From Candidatus Hodarchaeaceae archaeon (lineage in GTDB: Archaea; Hadarchaeota; Hadarchaeia; Hadarchaeales; Hadarchaeaceae), in NCBI GenBank assembly GCA_030018135.1, contig JASEGJ010000001.1:78298-142297 (forward strand): a DNA stretch of 64,000 nt, in the 5' to 3' direction. The notes beneath the pieces were generated by a model, which was not told where the DNA came from, did no database searches, and saw nothing but the letters and a program-made list of their open reading frames with translations. The position numbers were made by a program, and so were the translations under genes. Of this stretch, positions 38,967-46,748 are shown piece by piece; positions within the stretch are counted from its first letter, which is position 1, and every line of letters begins with the position of its first letter.

Positions 38967-39542
38967 ATGCCGATGAAGATAAAGCTCACGCGCACGTTGC
39001 TACTGAAGGCCTTCCTTGCACAAGTGGTACTTTTCATCACGCTGGCCTTAGCAATCGCTTGGTGGCGAGGGTGGCTCAAGGATCTAGGACTGAACCTCCA
39101 AAATCCAACCTTCGGCGTAGCGGCGGGCTTGATCGTGGGCGCAGCCATGGGCGCCGCTTCGATCGCATGCGATGAAGTGGGGCTCAAAAACCCACTTGCT
39201 GATGAGATCTCCCGCACCCTAACCTTGAGCGACATCCTGTTTGTAAATCTCGTGCTGATTGCGCCCAGCGAGGAAATCTTCTTCAGGGGGCTGCTCATCC
39301 CCAGGATAGGTTTAGCGCCGTCTGCAATCACGTTCGGCTTGGCGCATGTGGTTGGCTACCGCGCACTGAGCGAGGTCGTGGTGGCGACGGTTTTTGGGCT
39401 GGCGCTTGGCTGGCTCTTTCTATCATCTGGCAGTTTGCTTGGCCCGTGGCTGGCGCATGCTCTGGCGAATGTTGTAGCAATGGAGCATATCCATCGGCGG
39501 GCCGGAAAAGGTCCCAAGCGATCGTCCGCGCGCGCTGGGTGA
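38967..39542 (+). CDS. CPBP-family intramembrane metalloprotease (CAAX protease-like)
   Basis: A 191-residue membrane protein with about five hydrophobic segments. The family signature EEIFFRG lies near residue 108 and the histidine motifs are FGLAHVVGY and WLAHALANVVA; together they bind the catalytic zinc. GGAGG lies a few bases before ATG 38967. Members process prenylated or bacteriocin-like proteins in other organisms; the substrate here is unknown. Confidence 0.83.
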   Translation: MPMKIKLTRTLLLKAFLAQVVLFITLALAIAWWRGWLKDLGLNLQNPTFGVAAGLIVGAAMGAASIACDEVGLKNPLADEISRTLTLSDILFVNLVLIAPSEEIFFRGLLIPRIGLAPSAITFGLAHVVGYRALSEVVVATVFGLALGWLFLSSGSLLGPWLAHALANVVAMEHIHRRAGKGPKRSSARAG

Positions 39543-39643
39543 GGCGAGCGGAATCAAAATTTTTGTGCTCGACTAAACGACCGAGCTGAATCTTCGCCCA
39601 GAATAGAATAAATAACCAAGTTCTAAATAAATTGAAGTTAAGT

Positions 39644-39740
39644 GCGGCCGTGGTCCAGCCTGGTTAGGGCGTTAAGCGCCGCCAAAGGACCCAGGCTCCC
39701 CAAGCCTGTGGCGCGGGTTCGAATCCCGCCGGCCGCACCA
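39644..39740 (+). tRNA. tRNA-Gly (anticodon CCC) with a D-loop intron; CCA encoded
   Basis: Acceptor GCGGCCG/CGGCCGC with discriminator A and encoded CCA. A 20-nt intron (39667-39686) follows A21 in the D loop: helix TGGT:GCCA, bulges TAG and AAG, inner stem GGCG:CGCC. Splicing rebuilds the D stem GTCC:GGAC, which is otherwise impossible. The anticodon stem CAGGC/GCCTG encloses TCCCCAA, so position 33 is C rather than the near-universal T. The mature length is 74 nt. The intron position is the same as in tRNA-Asp. Confidence 0.9.
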
Positions 39741-39787
39741 CTAACTTTAAATCCAAACCATCAATCAAATGTGGGTAGTGAATTCTG

Positions 39788-40716
39788 ATGAAGATGAGCA
39801 TGCTATTCATGGTAGTACTTCCGCTTGCCATCTTGCCGTGCGTCCTAGCTGGCGTCCAAACTACTGGGGCCTCGTCGGTTGCGCAAGCGGCGGAGCCAAG
39901 CACGGTTAAAGCTGGCGTGTGGGTCATCTCGTTGACCCCGCTGGCGGGACTTTCACGATCGATTTTTACCTCTGGTTCAAGTACGGTGAGATAGAGCCAA
40001 ATATCGAGTTTCTAAACGGGTCTCCATCGAGGTTCGAAAAGATAACCGAAAGGGAAAATTACATAGAATACCGCGTCAAGGGCATATTCGTAAAACCCCT
40101 TGATTTTAGGAACTTTCCGTTCGATGAGCACACTTTAACCGTCGAGCTGGAGGACAAGGAGTTCGATGCTTCCGAACTCGTATTTGAACCTGATCTGGAC
40201 GAAAGCGGGATGGACCCAGAATTGGCGATCGTTGGCTGGAGCGCCGAGGATTTTCGGATAAAATAAGAAAGATCACGCGTACCCGGGCGAAAATTTCTCC
40301 CGGCTTATATTTGGGGTAAGAATTTACCGATCGAAGCTCTCGGCCATGTTCAAGAACTTTCTCCCCATTATCGTCATCACGTTGATATCCCTCTTGACCT
40401 TCGCGATCTCCGTTAAAAACTTCGGGCAGAGGGTTGGTATATGTGTGACGACTTTGATGTCCGCGGTTGCCTATCACCTAGCGGCACTCGGTGCGCTGCC
40501 GCCCTTAGGATACCTCACATTGCTTGATAGGGTCATGCTCGTCGTTTACACCCTGTTCTTGTACAATTTGGCGGTCTCCGTTCAAGCGATGAGACTCGTG
40601 GAGGGGGAAAGGTGGCGGCGGCTGAAAAGTTTGAAACGAGGATGCAGAACTTCATCCCAGCATTGGTCGCGGTGCTATGTTTGGTTTACATAGGGTTTAT
40701 CGGCTTTTTCGCCTGA
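39788..40716 (+). pseudogene. prokaryotic pentameric ligand-gated ion channel (Cys-loop family), three frameshifts
   Basis: The combined frames give a protein of about 310 residues: signal peptide, ligand-binding domain (VDPAGGTFTIDFYLWFKYG, FRNFPFDEHTLTVELEDKEF), then four membrane helices beginning SAMFKNFLPIIVITLISLLTF and ending NFIPALVAVLCLVYIGFIGFF. These match bacterial and archaeal homologues of nicotinic receptors, which lack the eponymous disulfide. The frame changes near 39930-39937, in the A4 run at 40260-40263 and in the G5 run at 40603-40607. As it stands no channel can be made. Confidence 0.75.
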
Positions 40717-40751
40717 AGTCGTGGGGCTGCATTCTCTTATTGGGTTGCGGC

Positions 40752-41123
40752 TCATCCGCTGCTCAGGAACCTAAACTGGGGCAAGGGGGCCTGAAAGACG
40801 AGCATCTCTACATCCTCTGCCGCAAGGTTAACTGCGGAGTGCGGCACACCCTCGGACGCGACGATGATATCGCCGGGGCCGACCTCAAATTTTTCCTTGC
40901 CAACCGTAAAAGTTGCTCGACCCCTCAGGATGTATATCACATCGTCGGAATTCGAGTGAAGATGTCTTGGGAATTCGTGGCCCGGCAAGATCCGAAGCAG
41001 AGTTAGCTGGCAGTGTTTATTGCCGATTTTCGCTGGATGCACTAGCAAGCGCAGGCGGTTGTCTCCCGCAGCGGTTGTTTCCTCGACTTCATCTACGACA
41101 ATCCTGGTCAGATAACCCACCAC
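40752..41123 (-). CDS. cupin-domain protein
   Basis: A 123-residue single cupin. Motif 1 reads PRHLHSNSDDVIYILRG (with Asp in place of the common Glu) and motif 2 reads GPGDIIVASEGVPHSAVN; the three histidines could bind a metal. The function is unknown; small cupins like this often act as isomerases or sensors. It is convergent with the broken channel gene. Confidence 0.8.
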   Translation of the reverse strand: MVGYLTRIVVDEVEETTAAGDNRLRLLVHPAKIGNKHCQLTLLRILPGHEFPRHLHSNSDDVIYILRGRATFTVGKEKFEVGPGDIIVASEGVPHSAVNLAAEDVEMLVFQAPLPQFRFLSSG

Positions 41124-41243
41124 TAATCAGTTGAGATGGTGGACGAAAAAAAGCTTGCAATCCCCCCCATTGTGTGGCAGACTCGCTCCAAATGACTCAA
41201 TGTCGAGCGCCCCCATGAAGGTTTATGCCGACACCGTTTTCTC

Positions 41244-41251
41244 TTTATAAA
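41244..41251 (+). promoter_or_regulatory. TATA box of the pilin-like cluster
   Basis: TTTATAAA lies 30 bases upstream of the ATG at 41281, so transcription should begin within about ten bases of the start codon. It is the only obvious promoter for the seven-gene cluster that follows with almost no gaps. Confidence 0.55.
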
Positions 41252-41280
41252 GTGCTTTCGGCCAACGGCCCGGCGGGGTT

Positions 41281-41676
41281 ATGAACGAAAGCGGCCAACT
41301 GATGGGTGTCCCTATAAAGCTCGTGATGGCGCTCGTCATAGGCACCATGACGATGGGCATATTGATGCAGTTTGTCGGCACGGCCGAGCGAACTATACTC
41401 AGGGACATGAAGGTGACATTTCCTCGCACAACCAGCGACAATCTGACGGTTAAGGTCTTCGATGCCCAAAGCGGGGATGCCTTAGGCGATGCAACTATTG
41501 TGGTCAAGTACCCCGGAGGCATGAAGGCCCACACTTGCGGCGAGAGCTCAAATCAGAACAGGTTTAGCATACCTATGAATGGCGCCGATTGCGTCGTCGT
41601 GACCGTGCGGGTAACCCGCCACGGCTACATCCCGTGGGAAGGGGAGGTCGCGGTGACGGCAGCCAAGAAGAAGTAG
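41281..41676 (+). CDS. pilin-like membrane-anchored protein with Ig-like domain (cluster gene 1)
   Basis: A 131-residue protein: one N-terminal hydrophobic helix (IKLVMALVIGTMTMGILMQFV), then a small all-beta region (LTVKVFDAQSGDALGDATIVVKYPGG...FSIPMNG...VRVTRHGYIPWEGEVAV) like carboxypeptidase-regulatory or Ig-like folds. This is the layout of archaeal type IV pilin-like proteins, although no classic prepilin-peptidase site is clear. It is the first gene of a tight plus-strand cluster. Confidence 0.6.
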   Translation: MNESGQLMGVPIKLVMALVIGTMTMGILMQFVGTAERTILRDMKVTFPRTTSDNLTVKVFDAQSGDALGDATIVVKYPGGMKAHTCGESSNQNRFSIPMNGADCVVVTVRVTRHGYIPWEGEVAVTAAKKK

Positions 41677-41683
41677 TGATAGC

Positions 41684-42106
41684 ATGGAACTGCGGTGCGA
41701 TATCGTGGGCATCGAGACCTTACCAGTGACATTGTTGCTCGGCACGATAATCGGCGCTTGTGCGCTCGGGCTCGGGGCCAGATGCCTAACCAACTTGCAA
41801 AGCCTGACGGAGAAACAGCGAGCGACCGAGAGCTTTGATGCCCTTGTGGAGCGGGCAACGGCAGTCGGCATGGGCGGTGCTGGTGGCAGGCAGCGGGTCG
41901 AACTTGACCTGCCCAACAGCAAGATAGTCTGCCGCGGAAGGCTCCTACAGCTTGTTTTGGACGATGAGATACGAAGGAGCAAAATCATGCCCCTGCCGAT
42001 CCTCGTCGATGGCAACGATGCATGGGAAATCAATACCGGGTACTACGAGATCGAACTCCGCCGAGATAATTTTGGCAATTGTCTCCTAAAGCTGCGGAGG
42101 CTTTGA
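41684..42106 (+). CDS. pilin-like membrane-anchored protein (cluster gene 2)
   Basis: A 140-residue protein with one N-terminal hydrophobic helix (TLPVTLLLGTIIGACALGLGA) and a soluble domain (VELDLPNSKIVCRG...LPILVDGNDAW). Starts seven bases after gene 1. I recognise the layout, not the family. Confidence 0.55.
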   Translation: MELRCDIVGIETLPVTLLLGTIIGACALGLGARCLTNLQSLTEKQRATESFDALVERATAVGMGGAGGRQRVELDLPNSKIVCRGRLLQLVLDDEIRRSKIMPLPILVDGNDAWEINTGYYEIELRRDNFGNCLLKLRRL

Positions 42107-42108
42107 CG

Positions 42109-42534
42109 ATGAACCAGCATGGATTGCTCATGGATTTTCTATTTTGCAAGATCGGCGTGGCGCTCGCGGCGATATCGTTGATCGGCGCTTCCATGGCAAT
42201 GTCATCAAGCTTTCAACGCGAGACAGGACGGGATGAGCTAGCGGCGGTGGGAGATACTATTGCACGCGCAATTTTTGCGGCTGATGCCATGCCCGGCGAG
42301 GTGCAACTTGTGCGCGAACTTCCACCCCTTCGACAACAGTTTAGGATTACAATCGTTGGCGCTCGCAGCGACGGCATGCAAGTTGTCCACGTACTCGTGG
42401 ACGGTCGAAGTCAGGATAGACGCGTAATAATGGTGGGGAACAAGGTCAACGGCGGCGAGTTTGAGTTCAGCTACAGCAACCCCTCGATTGTTATGGTGAG
42501 CAAAAATGAGCAAATTTTCTTGGGGTTGGTCTAA
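42109..42534 (+). CDS. pilin-like membrane-anchored protein (cluster gene 3)
   Basis: A 141-residue protein with an N-terminal hydrophobic helix (KIGVALAAISLIGASMAMSSSF) and a small soluble domain ending FSYSNPSIVMVSKNEQIFLG. ATG at 42109 follows the stop of gene 2 almost directly and is preferred to an upstream in-frame codon that overlaps that gene. Confidence 0.55.
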   Translation: MNQHGLLMDFLFCKIGVALAAISLIGASMAMSSSFQRETGRDELAAVGDTIARAIFAADAMPGEVQLVRELPPLRQQFRITIVGARSDGMQVVHVLVDGRSQDRRVIMVGNKVNGGEFEFSYSNPSIVMVSKNEQIFLGLV

Positions 42535-42987
42535 TTGGATCAACTTTCGGTTGGCGAGGACCTTTTCGCGACGCTCATCGTTGCCAGCCTAGCAGTACTG
42601 TTCGTTGCGGCGCTAGTGCACTCCTACCATGTGTACGCTGAGCGAAAAAATGCCCAAGAGGGCTTAAGCCTAGCGCTCGACATCGCGAACCAGCTTAAAA
42701 ATGAAGTCTTAGCCAAGCACGAGAACTATGTATGCCCCGGACTCATCAACCTAAAGACATTCGACAAGGAACTTTCAAGATACCACCAACTGCTCTTTAA
42801 ACAGGGGATAAAGCTACGCGTCGAGGTTAGAAAGCTAGACGGTGAGCTCGCCCTAGCTTATGGCGCCAAAGCCAGCCAGCTCGGTCGATATTTCTCGCCC
42901 CCATGCTCCGTGAGCCTTCCTGTCACCATTGCCGAAACGCCCGCATCCCGCTCGCTCGGTGAGCTGATAGTGTGGGTTTGGAGGTAG
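42535..42987 (+). CDS. pilin-like membrane-anchored protein (cluster gene 4)
   Basis: A 150-residue protein starting with TTG directly after the stop of gene 3. It has a hydrophobic helix (LFATLIVASLAVLFVAALVHSY) then a soluble domain with two cysteines (YVCPGLINLKTF and SPPCSVSLPV) that could form a disulfide outside the cell. The family is not recognised. Confidence 0.55.
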   Translation: MDQLSVGEDLFATLIVASLAVLFVAALVHSYHVYAERKNAQEGLSLALDIANQLKNEVLAKHENYVCPGLINLKTFDKELSRYHQLLFKQGIKLRVEVRKLDGELALAYGAKASQLGRYFSPPCSVSLPVTIAETPASRSLGELIVWVWR

Positions 42988-42991
42988 CAAA

Positions 42992-43651
42992 ATGGACAGA
43001 CGCGGTCAAGGGCATGTGGTCGACATGTTGGTTTTTGCGTTGATGGTAACTCTCGCGTGCTCGCTCTTAGTTAAGGCAAGCCCGGTTGAGTCTCGGGCGA
43101 TAAACGATCGCTACGCCGCCAACCTCGCACAAAGTATATTGTTGACGCTTCAAAACGCGACTGCGGACGAGTTCGGGGGCCTTGAATATTCGCTTGATCT
43201 TCGGACGGCTTGGGGGCCTAGCGAGCGCAAGTTAAAACACAAAACACTGGCACAGCTGTTGGTTGAGGATGCGCTTTGCAACCTGCGCGCAGAGATCAAC
43301 GGTCGTGAAGTCGCGGGGCTTAGGTCGAGCCAAGATCTAGACAATAAAGTCCACAAGTTCTTGACTGACGTACTAAGCAAGCTGATCGGCGGGCGTTTTG
43401 ACTACAGCTTGACGGCGAGGGCGGAATCCTTAAAAATCTCGTCAACTGTTCGAGTTTATTTTGAGACCTCGATCAAAAGCTTGAGCGGCGAGGAGCAGCG
43501 GCAGCAAATTTGTTCAGAAACGATCGCGATGAGTTTGCCCATCCCCAAGCAGGAGTTAGTTGTGCGCCTCCTGAGCATAAATCCGATCGAGCTCTTTCAA
43601 CTTGAGCCGGAAATTGCCGTTGAAATAACTCTCAGCTTGTGGTCGAGATGA
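42992..43651 (+). CDS. membrane-anchored protein (cluster gene 5)
   Basis: A 219-residue protein beginning MDRRGQGHVVDMLVFALMVTLACSLLV, a short basic stretch then one membrane helix, as in several archaeal pseudopilin-like families. The rest is predicted to be soluble and outside. It ends in TGA that overlaps the ATG of gene 6 (ATGA). Confidence 0.55.
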   Translation: MDRRGQGHVVDMLVFALMVTLACSLLVKASPVESRAINDRYAANLAQSILLTLQNATADEFGGLEYSLDLRTAWGPSERKLKHKTLAQLLVEDALCNLRAEINGREVAGLRSSQDLDNKVHKFLTDVLSKLIGGRFDYSLTARAESLKISSTVRVYFETSIKSLSGEEQRQQICSETIAMSLPIPKQELVVRLLSINPIELFQLEPEIAVEITLSLWSR

Positions 43652-44907
43652 TGGAAAAGCACGGCTTCATGCCGTTCAGCGCAGCGGGTTTTCTCATTGT
43701 GATGCTAGTTGTCGCGATGATCGGGCGTGCGGCGTGGTCGCAACATCATCAAACCATGAACGCGATCGATGACATCAACAGCATGTCGCTTTTAACCGTT
43801 ACCGCGGGCGTTCAAAACGATCTTCGACATGTGGCGCGCTACGCGGTTTACAGGGCGCTCTGGCAGGTCTGCAAGCATGCTGATGACTACAAAAACGATG
43901 AGGCGCGTGTACAAGCGATTGAAAAGCTTGCAGCTGAGTACTTCCTCAAACATGCCGAAGGGCTACCGCAGGCCTACATTAGTGCGCGCGTCAGGCTTGA
44001 GCTTCCCGACGGCCAGCCATCCTTTAATCTGCGGCAGGCAGAAAACGGATATGTGCTCGCCAGGGTTGAATTGCCCGGGCAGGCACGCATAGGGATCAGT
44101 TCCCTCGACAACGGTACCAAGCTCACGCTTTCCTGCACTGGTTTCGAGGTTTGGGTTGATTGCCGCTATTTCCTGTTGCAGGAACGCATGCGCAAGTTTG
44201 TCGATGATATCGATGAAGTTTGCTCAAGTTGGATGCGCGCCGAGTATGCTGCGGCCTGGGGACAGGCGTTGATGGGCCAGGTTTGGCTAAACGACAAACG
44301 CAGCAGGGCCCTTTTCGAGCTGGCTTGGAAGAATCACGAGCTTAATACCTTTGGGTCGGCCGACTATCTTGAAATGCCCACATCGGCGGAGTTTAACATG
44401 AGCGCACCTTCGGACATCAACTTTAACTCAAACATTGATATCGCGCCGGTGAGCGTTGCCGACGCACAAAGGATAGAGGGCCATATCGACCGCGCCCTCG
44501 CAGCCCTTCGCCGTGCGGAGGTGGGGTTGAAAAATGCCGAGGGATCGATCGAGGTGGCGCTCGACATCGTTCGAAAAAATTCCATTCTGTCAGAAAACTT
44601 GGATGCCAAAAGCGCCATGCTCGGCAACGTGAAAAAGGAGCTAAACAAGGCCATTGAAACGCTAGAAAAGGCTGGGAGCGACGTTCGAGAAGTTGGCATG
44701 GAGTTTGAGCAACTCGTCGCATTCGTAAAAGGTAAGGCCGAGGGTAACCTGTTGATGAAATTGCTCTATCGTGGCTTGACCTCCTCCGACGGCAACTACC
44801 CGCCGCTGGCGCAACGCGTCTCTTTGGGCCTTGCGGGGGTTGAGGACAAATTAATGGGACTGTCGGTGGCAAATGAACAATATGCAGAAGCTCAGCGCAT
44901 CGGATAA
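43648..44907 (+). CDS. large membrane-anchored protein with coiled coil (cluster gene 6)
   Basis: A 419-residue protein: N-terminal helix (FSAAGFLIVMLVVAMIGRAAW), a long extracellular region and a coiled-coil stretch near residues 270-370 (ALRRAEVGLKNAEGSIEVALDIV... KKELNKAIETLEKAGSDVREV). It overlaps gene 7 by 35 bases in another frame. The pair may be one family protein split by a frameshift, but no homopolymer marks a break, and gene 7 has its own ATG. Confidence 0.55.
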   Translation: MMEKHGFMPFSAAGFLIVMLVVAMIGRAAWSQHHQTMNAIDDINSMSLLTVTAGVQNDLRHVARYAVYRALWQVCKHADDYKNDEARVQAIEKLAAEYFLKHAEGLPQAYISARVRLELPDGQPSFNLRQAENGYVLARVELPGQARIGISSLDNGTKLTLSCTGFEVWVDCRYFLLQERMRKFVDDIDEVCSSWMRAEYAAAWGQALMGQVWLNDKRSRALFELAWKNHELNTFGSADYLEMPTSAEFNMSAPSDINFNSNIDIAPVSVADAQRIEGHIDRALAALRRAEVGLKNAEGSIEVALDIVRKNSILSENLDAKSAMLGNVKKELNKAIETLEKAGSDVREVGMEFEQLVAFVKGKAEGNLLMKLLYRGLTSSDGNYPPLAQRVSLGLAGVEDKLMGLSVANEQYAEAQRIG

Positions 44908-45679
44908 CTTGGGCTCGCTCGAAGACCACCTCGTCGAGCTTCACGAGGACGTCAAATTTCAAGTGTGGAGCTTGCTGGTCTCGCCCTCGCCAAAATACTG
45001 CGAGGAATATCAAGAATACCCTGACCCAGAAGTTTACAACTATGAAAGGGATGGTCCATCGTCGATCGTCCGAAGCGCCAATGTTTACATCCTCAGCGAG
45101 CCGGATGGTACGATAAGCGCATTAAGAGCAACCTTGTTGGATACAAGGAACAATTTGGAAAAAGTGGAAAGCGTAGCTAAAAACCTCGAACGAAAGCAAG
45201 AGGACTTTAAAGGCGCAGAGATAAGCGAGGAGTTAAGACAATCCCCCGTGGGTTCAGACCCAAGGTTCCTCGATGGGCTCGACCGCGAGTGGGTGTACGA
45301 AACCATACCGCCGCCCCCGATTCGAAAACAACCCGGGCTTTCGGTGTTTCATGATTTTAGCATCAAAGAAGTAAGATACGAAAGAAGGGACCCGCTGGGT
45401 TGGCTCGATGCGGGCGCGCCACCGACGCCGATACCCCTTTGGTTTATAGGCGTGACCCTGTACTGGGCACAGTGGGAGGTTACGCTCGAGCTAGAGGACA
45501 AGCCTGTCGAGGAGATATTTGACTTCGAAAATCCAGTGCTGCCCAGGTCGCTGCTTGAAGGGTCCAACGGTTTAACAATCGTTCATAAGCCGTTGGGGTA
45601 CCGCTTTGAGGTGCCCCGCGAGCGGTTCAGCTTTACCTTGTTGATCGTCAGCCCGACGCCATTTGAAATCGATGCCTAA
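44873..45679 (+). CDS. hypothetical secreted or membrane-associated protein (cluster gene 7)
   Basis: A 268-residue protein without a clear N-terminal signal. Coiled-coil residues appear near 70-100, and the C-terminal half is rich in beta strands (FIGVTLYWAQWEVTLELEDK... FEVPRERFSFTLLIVSP). It could be the C-terminal part of gene 6 or a cytoplasmic/extracellular partner. Last gene of the cluster. Confidence 0.5.
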   Translation: MNNMQKLSASDNLGSLEDHLVELHEDVKFQVWSLLVSPSPKYCEEYQEYPDPEVYNYERDGPSSIVRSANVYILSEPDGTISALRATLLDTRNNLEKVESVAKNLERKQEDFKGAEISEELRQSPVGSDPRFLDGLDREWVYETIPPPPIRKQPGLSVFHDFSIKEVRYERRDPLGWLDAGAPPTPIPLWFIGVTLYWAQWEVTLELEDKPVEEIFDFENPVLPRSLLEGSNGLTIVHKPLGYRFEVPRERFSFTLLIVSPTPFEIDA

Positions 45680-45704
45680 AAGTGCGCGCAAGATCTCGAG
45701 GCCC

Positions 45705-46100
45705 TCAGAAGCCGGTTGCCCGCTTTCTACTACGGGCTTTTGTCTCAACCTGAACCATAAGCGCCTGGAGCTCCACGACACGTTCGTTGAGCTTTTCGAG
45801 TTCGTTTCCGACGAGTTGCAGTTCCCGCGAAAGCGCATCGATCCGGGCGAGCAGCGCAAAACGTGCGTCATCAAGCGCTTCTCTGAAGATTTCCCTAACT
45901 TCGGCTCCCAACCGTGATGTTCGCGGCTCAAGCTTGGCCTCTTGAAATTCGGCCGAAACGCGATCGATGAGCAAGTGAACCTGCTCGCCGGGCAGGCCTA
46001 TGCCGGTCAGCGTGTCATATACCTCATCGTCGGCGAAGCCCAAGCGTTTCATGGACCTGATTACGTCCGAAGCTGCTACACCGCCATTTGATTTTGGCAC
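45705..46100 (-). CDS. coiled-coil protein, convergent to the pilin-like cluster
   Basis: A protein of about 131 residues. The first half (ASDVIRSMKRLGFADDEVYDTLTGIGLPGEQVHLLIDRV) is a small helical domain resembling an HTH or UBA-like fold. The second half is a strong coiled coil (ALLARIDALSRELQLVGNELEKLNERVVELQALM). GTG at 46100 is chosen because the likely TATA (TTTTTAAAC, 46131-46140) leaves no room for the upstream ATG. Placement beside the cluster suggests a structural or regulatory role there. Confidence 0.55.
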   Translation of the reverse strand: MPKSNGGVAASDVIRSMKRLGFADDEVYDTLTGIGLPGEQVHLLIDRVSAEFQEAKLEPRTSRLGAEVREIFREALDDARFALLARIDALSRELQLVGNELEKLNERVVELQALMVQVETKARSRKRATGF

Positions 46101-46200
46101 ACTTCCCGTTGAGCCTTTAGTCTGGAAAGGTTTAAAAACGGAAAACTTGCGGCGAGGCAACAACCTCGGTTAAGTTTTAGGATGTGAGTGCGTAGAAAAT

Positions 46201-46232
46201 GGTGGGTCAAAAAATTGGTGGGTCAAAAAATG
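46201..46232 (+). repeat. 16-bp tandem duplication at the macro-domain gene start
   Basis: GGTGGGTCAAAAAATT is followed at once by GGTGGGTCAAAAAATG; the second copy differs at its last base and thereby supplies the ATG start codon. Each copy carries a purine-rich GGTGGG that could serve as ribosome-binding sequence. Confidence 0.8.
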
Positions 46233-46748
46233 ATTAAGTTTGATAACATAACGGTCAGGATCAAACGCGGAGATCTAACTAAGGAAAGGGTCGATGCCAT
46301 CTGTAACCCCGCAAACAGCCTGATGTTGATGGGCGGGGGTGCAGCGGGCGCGATAAAGCGGGCAGGAGGCAAGGGAATAGAGGAGGAGGCATTGAAGCAC
46401 GCGCCAGTTTCCATTGGAAAGGCGGTCGCGACTGCCGCTGGCAGGCTCAGGGCACGATGGGTAATCCATGCGCCCACGATGGCCAAGCCAGCGATGCGCA
46501 CTTCGAGCGAAAGCGTCTACCTCGCCACCAAAGCCGCGCTCGAGTGCGCCGAAAAAATGGGAGCTAAAAATTTCGCCATCCCCGGTATGGAGACGGGGAT
46601 AGGTGGGGTCTCATTCGATGCCGCTGCTGGCGCGATGGTCAAAGCGCTCAGGGATTTCGGCCCAATATCGAGGTCGCTGAAGGAAATCGTTTTATGCGAT
46701 TTGAGCGAGGAGATGGTCGGCGCTTGGGCGAGGGAGTTGACCAAATGA
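46230..46748 (+). CDS. macro-domain protein (ADP-ribose-binding)
   Basis: A 172-residue macro domain. The conserved NPAN (DAICNPANSLMLMGGGAAGAIKRAGG, about residues 22-47) and the distal loop IPGMETGIGGVSFDAAAGAM bind ADP-ribose. Members hydrolyse ADP-ribosyl esters or O-acetyl-ADP-ribose. The start is ATG at 46230 in the second repeat copy. Its TGA overlaps the ATG of the following ABC ATPase. Confidence 0.88.
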   Translation: MIKFDNITVRIKRGDLTKERVDAICNPANSLMLMGGGAAGAIKRAGGKGIEEEALKHAPVSIGKAVATAAGRLRARWVIHAPTMAKPAMRTSSESVYLATKAALECAEKMGAKNFAIPGMETGIGGVSFDAAAGAMVKALRDFGPISRSLKEIVLCDLSEEMVGAWARELTK

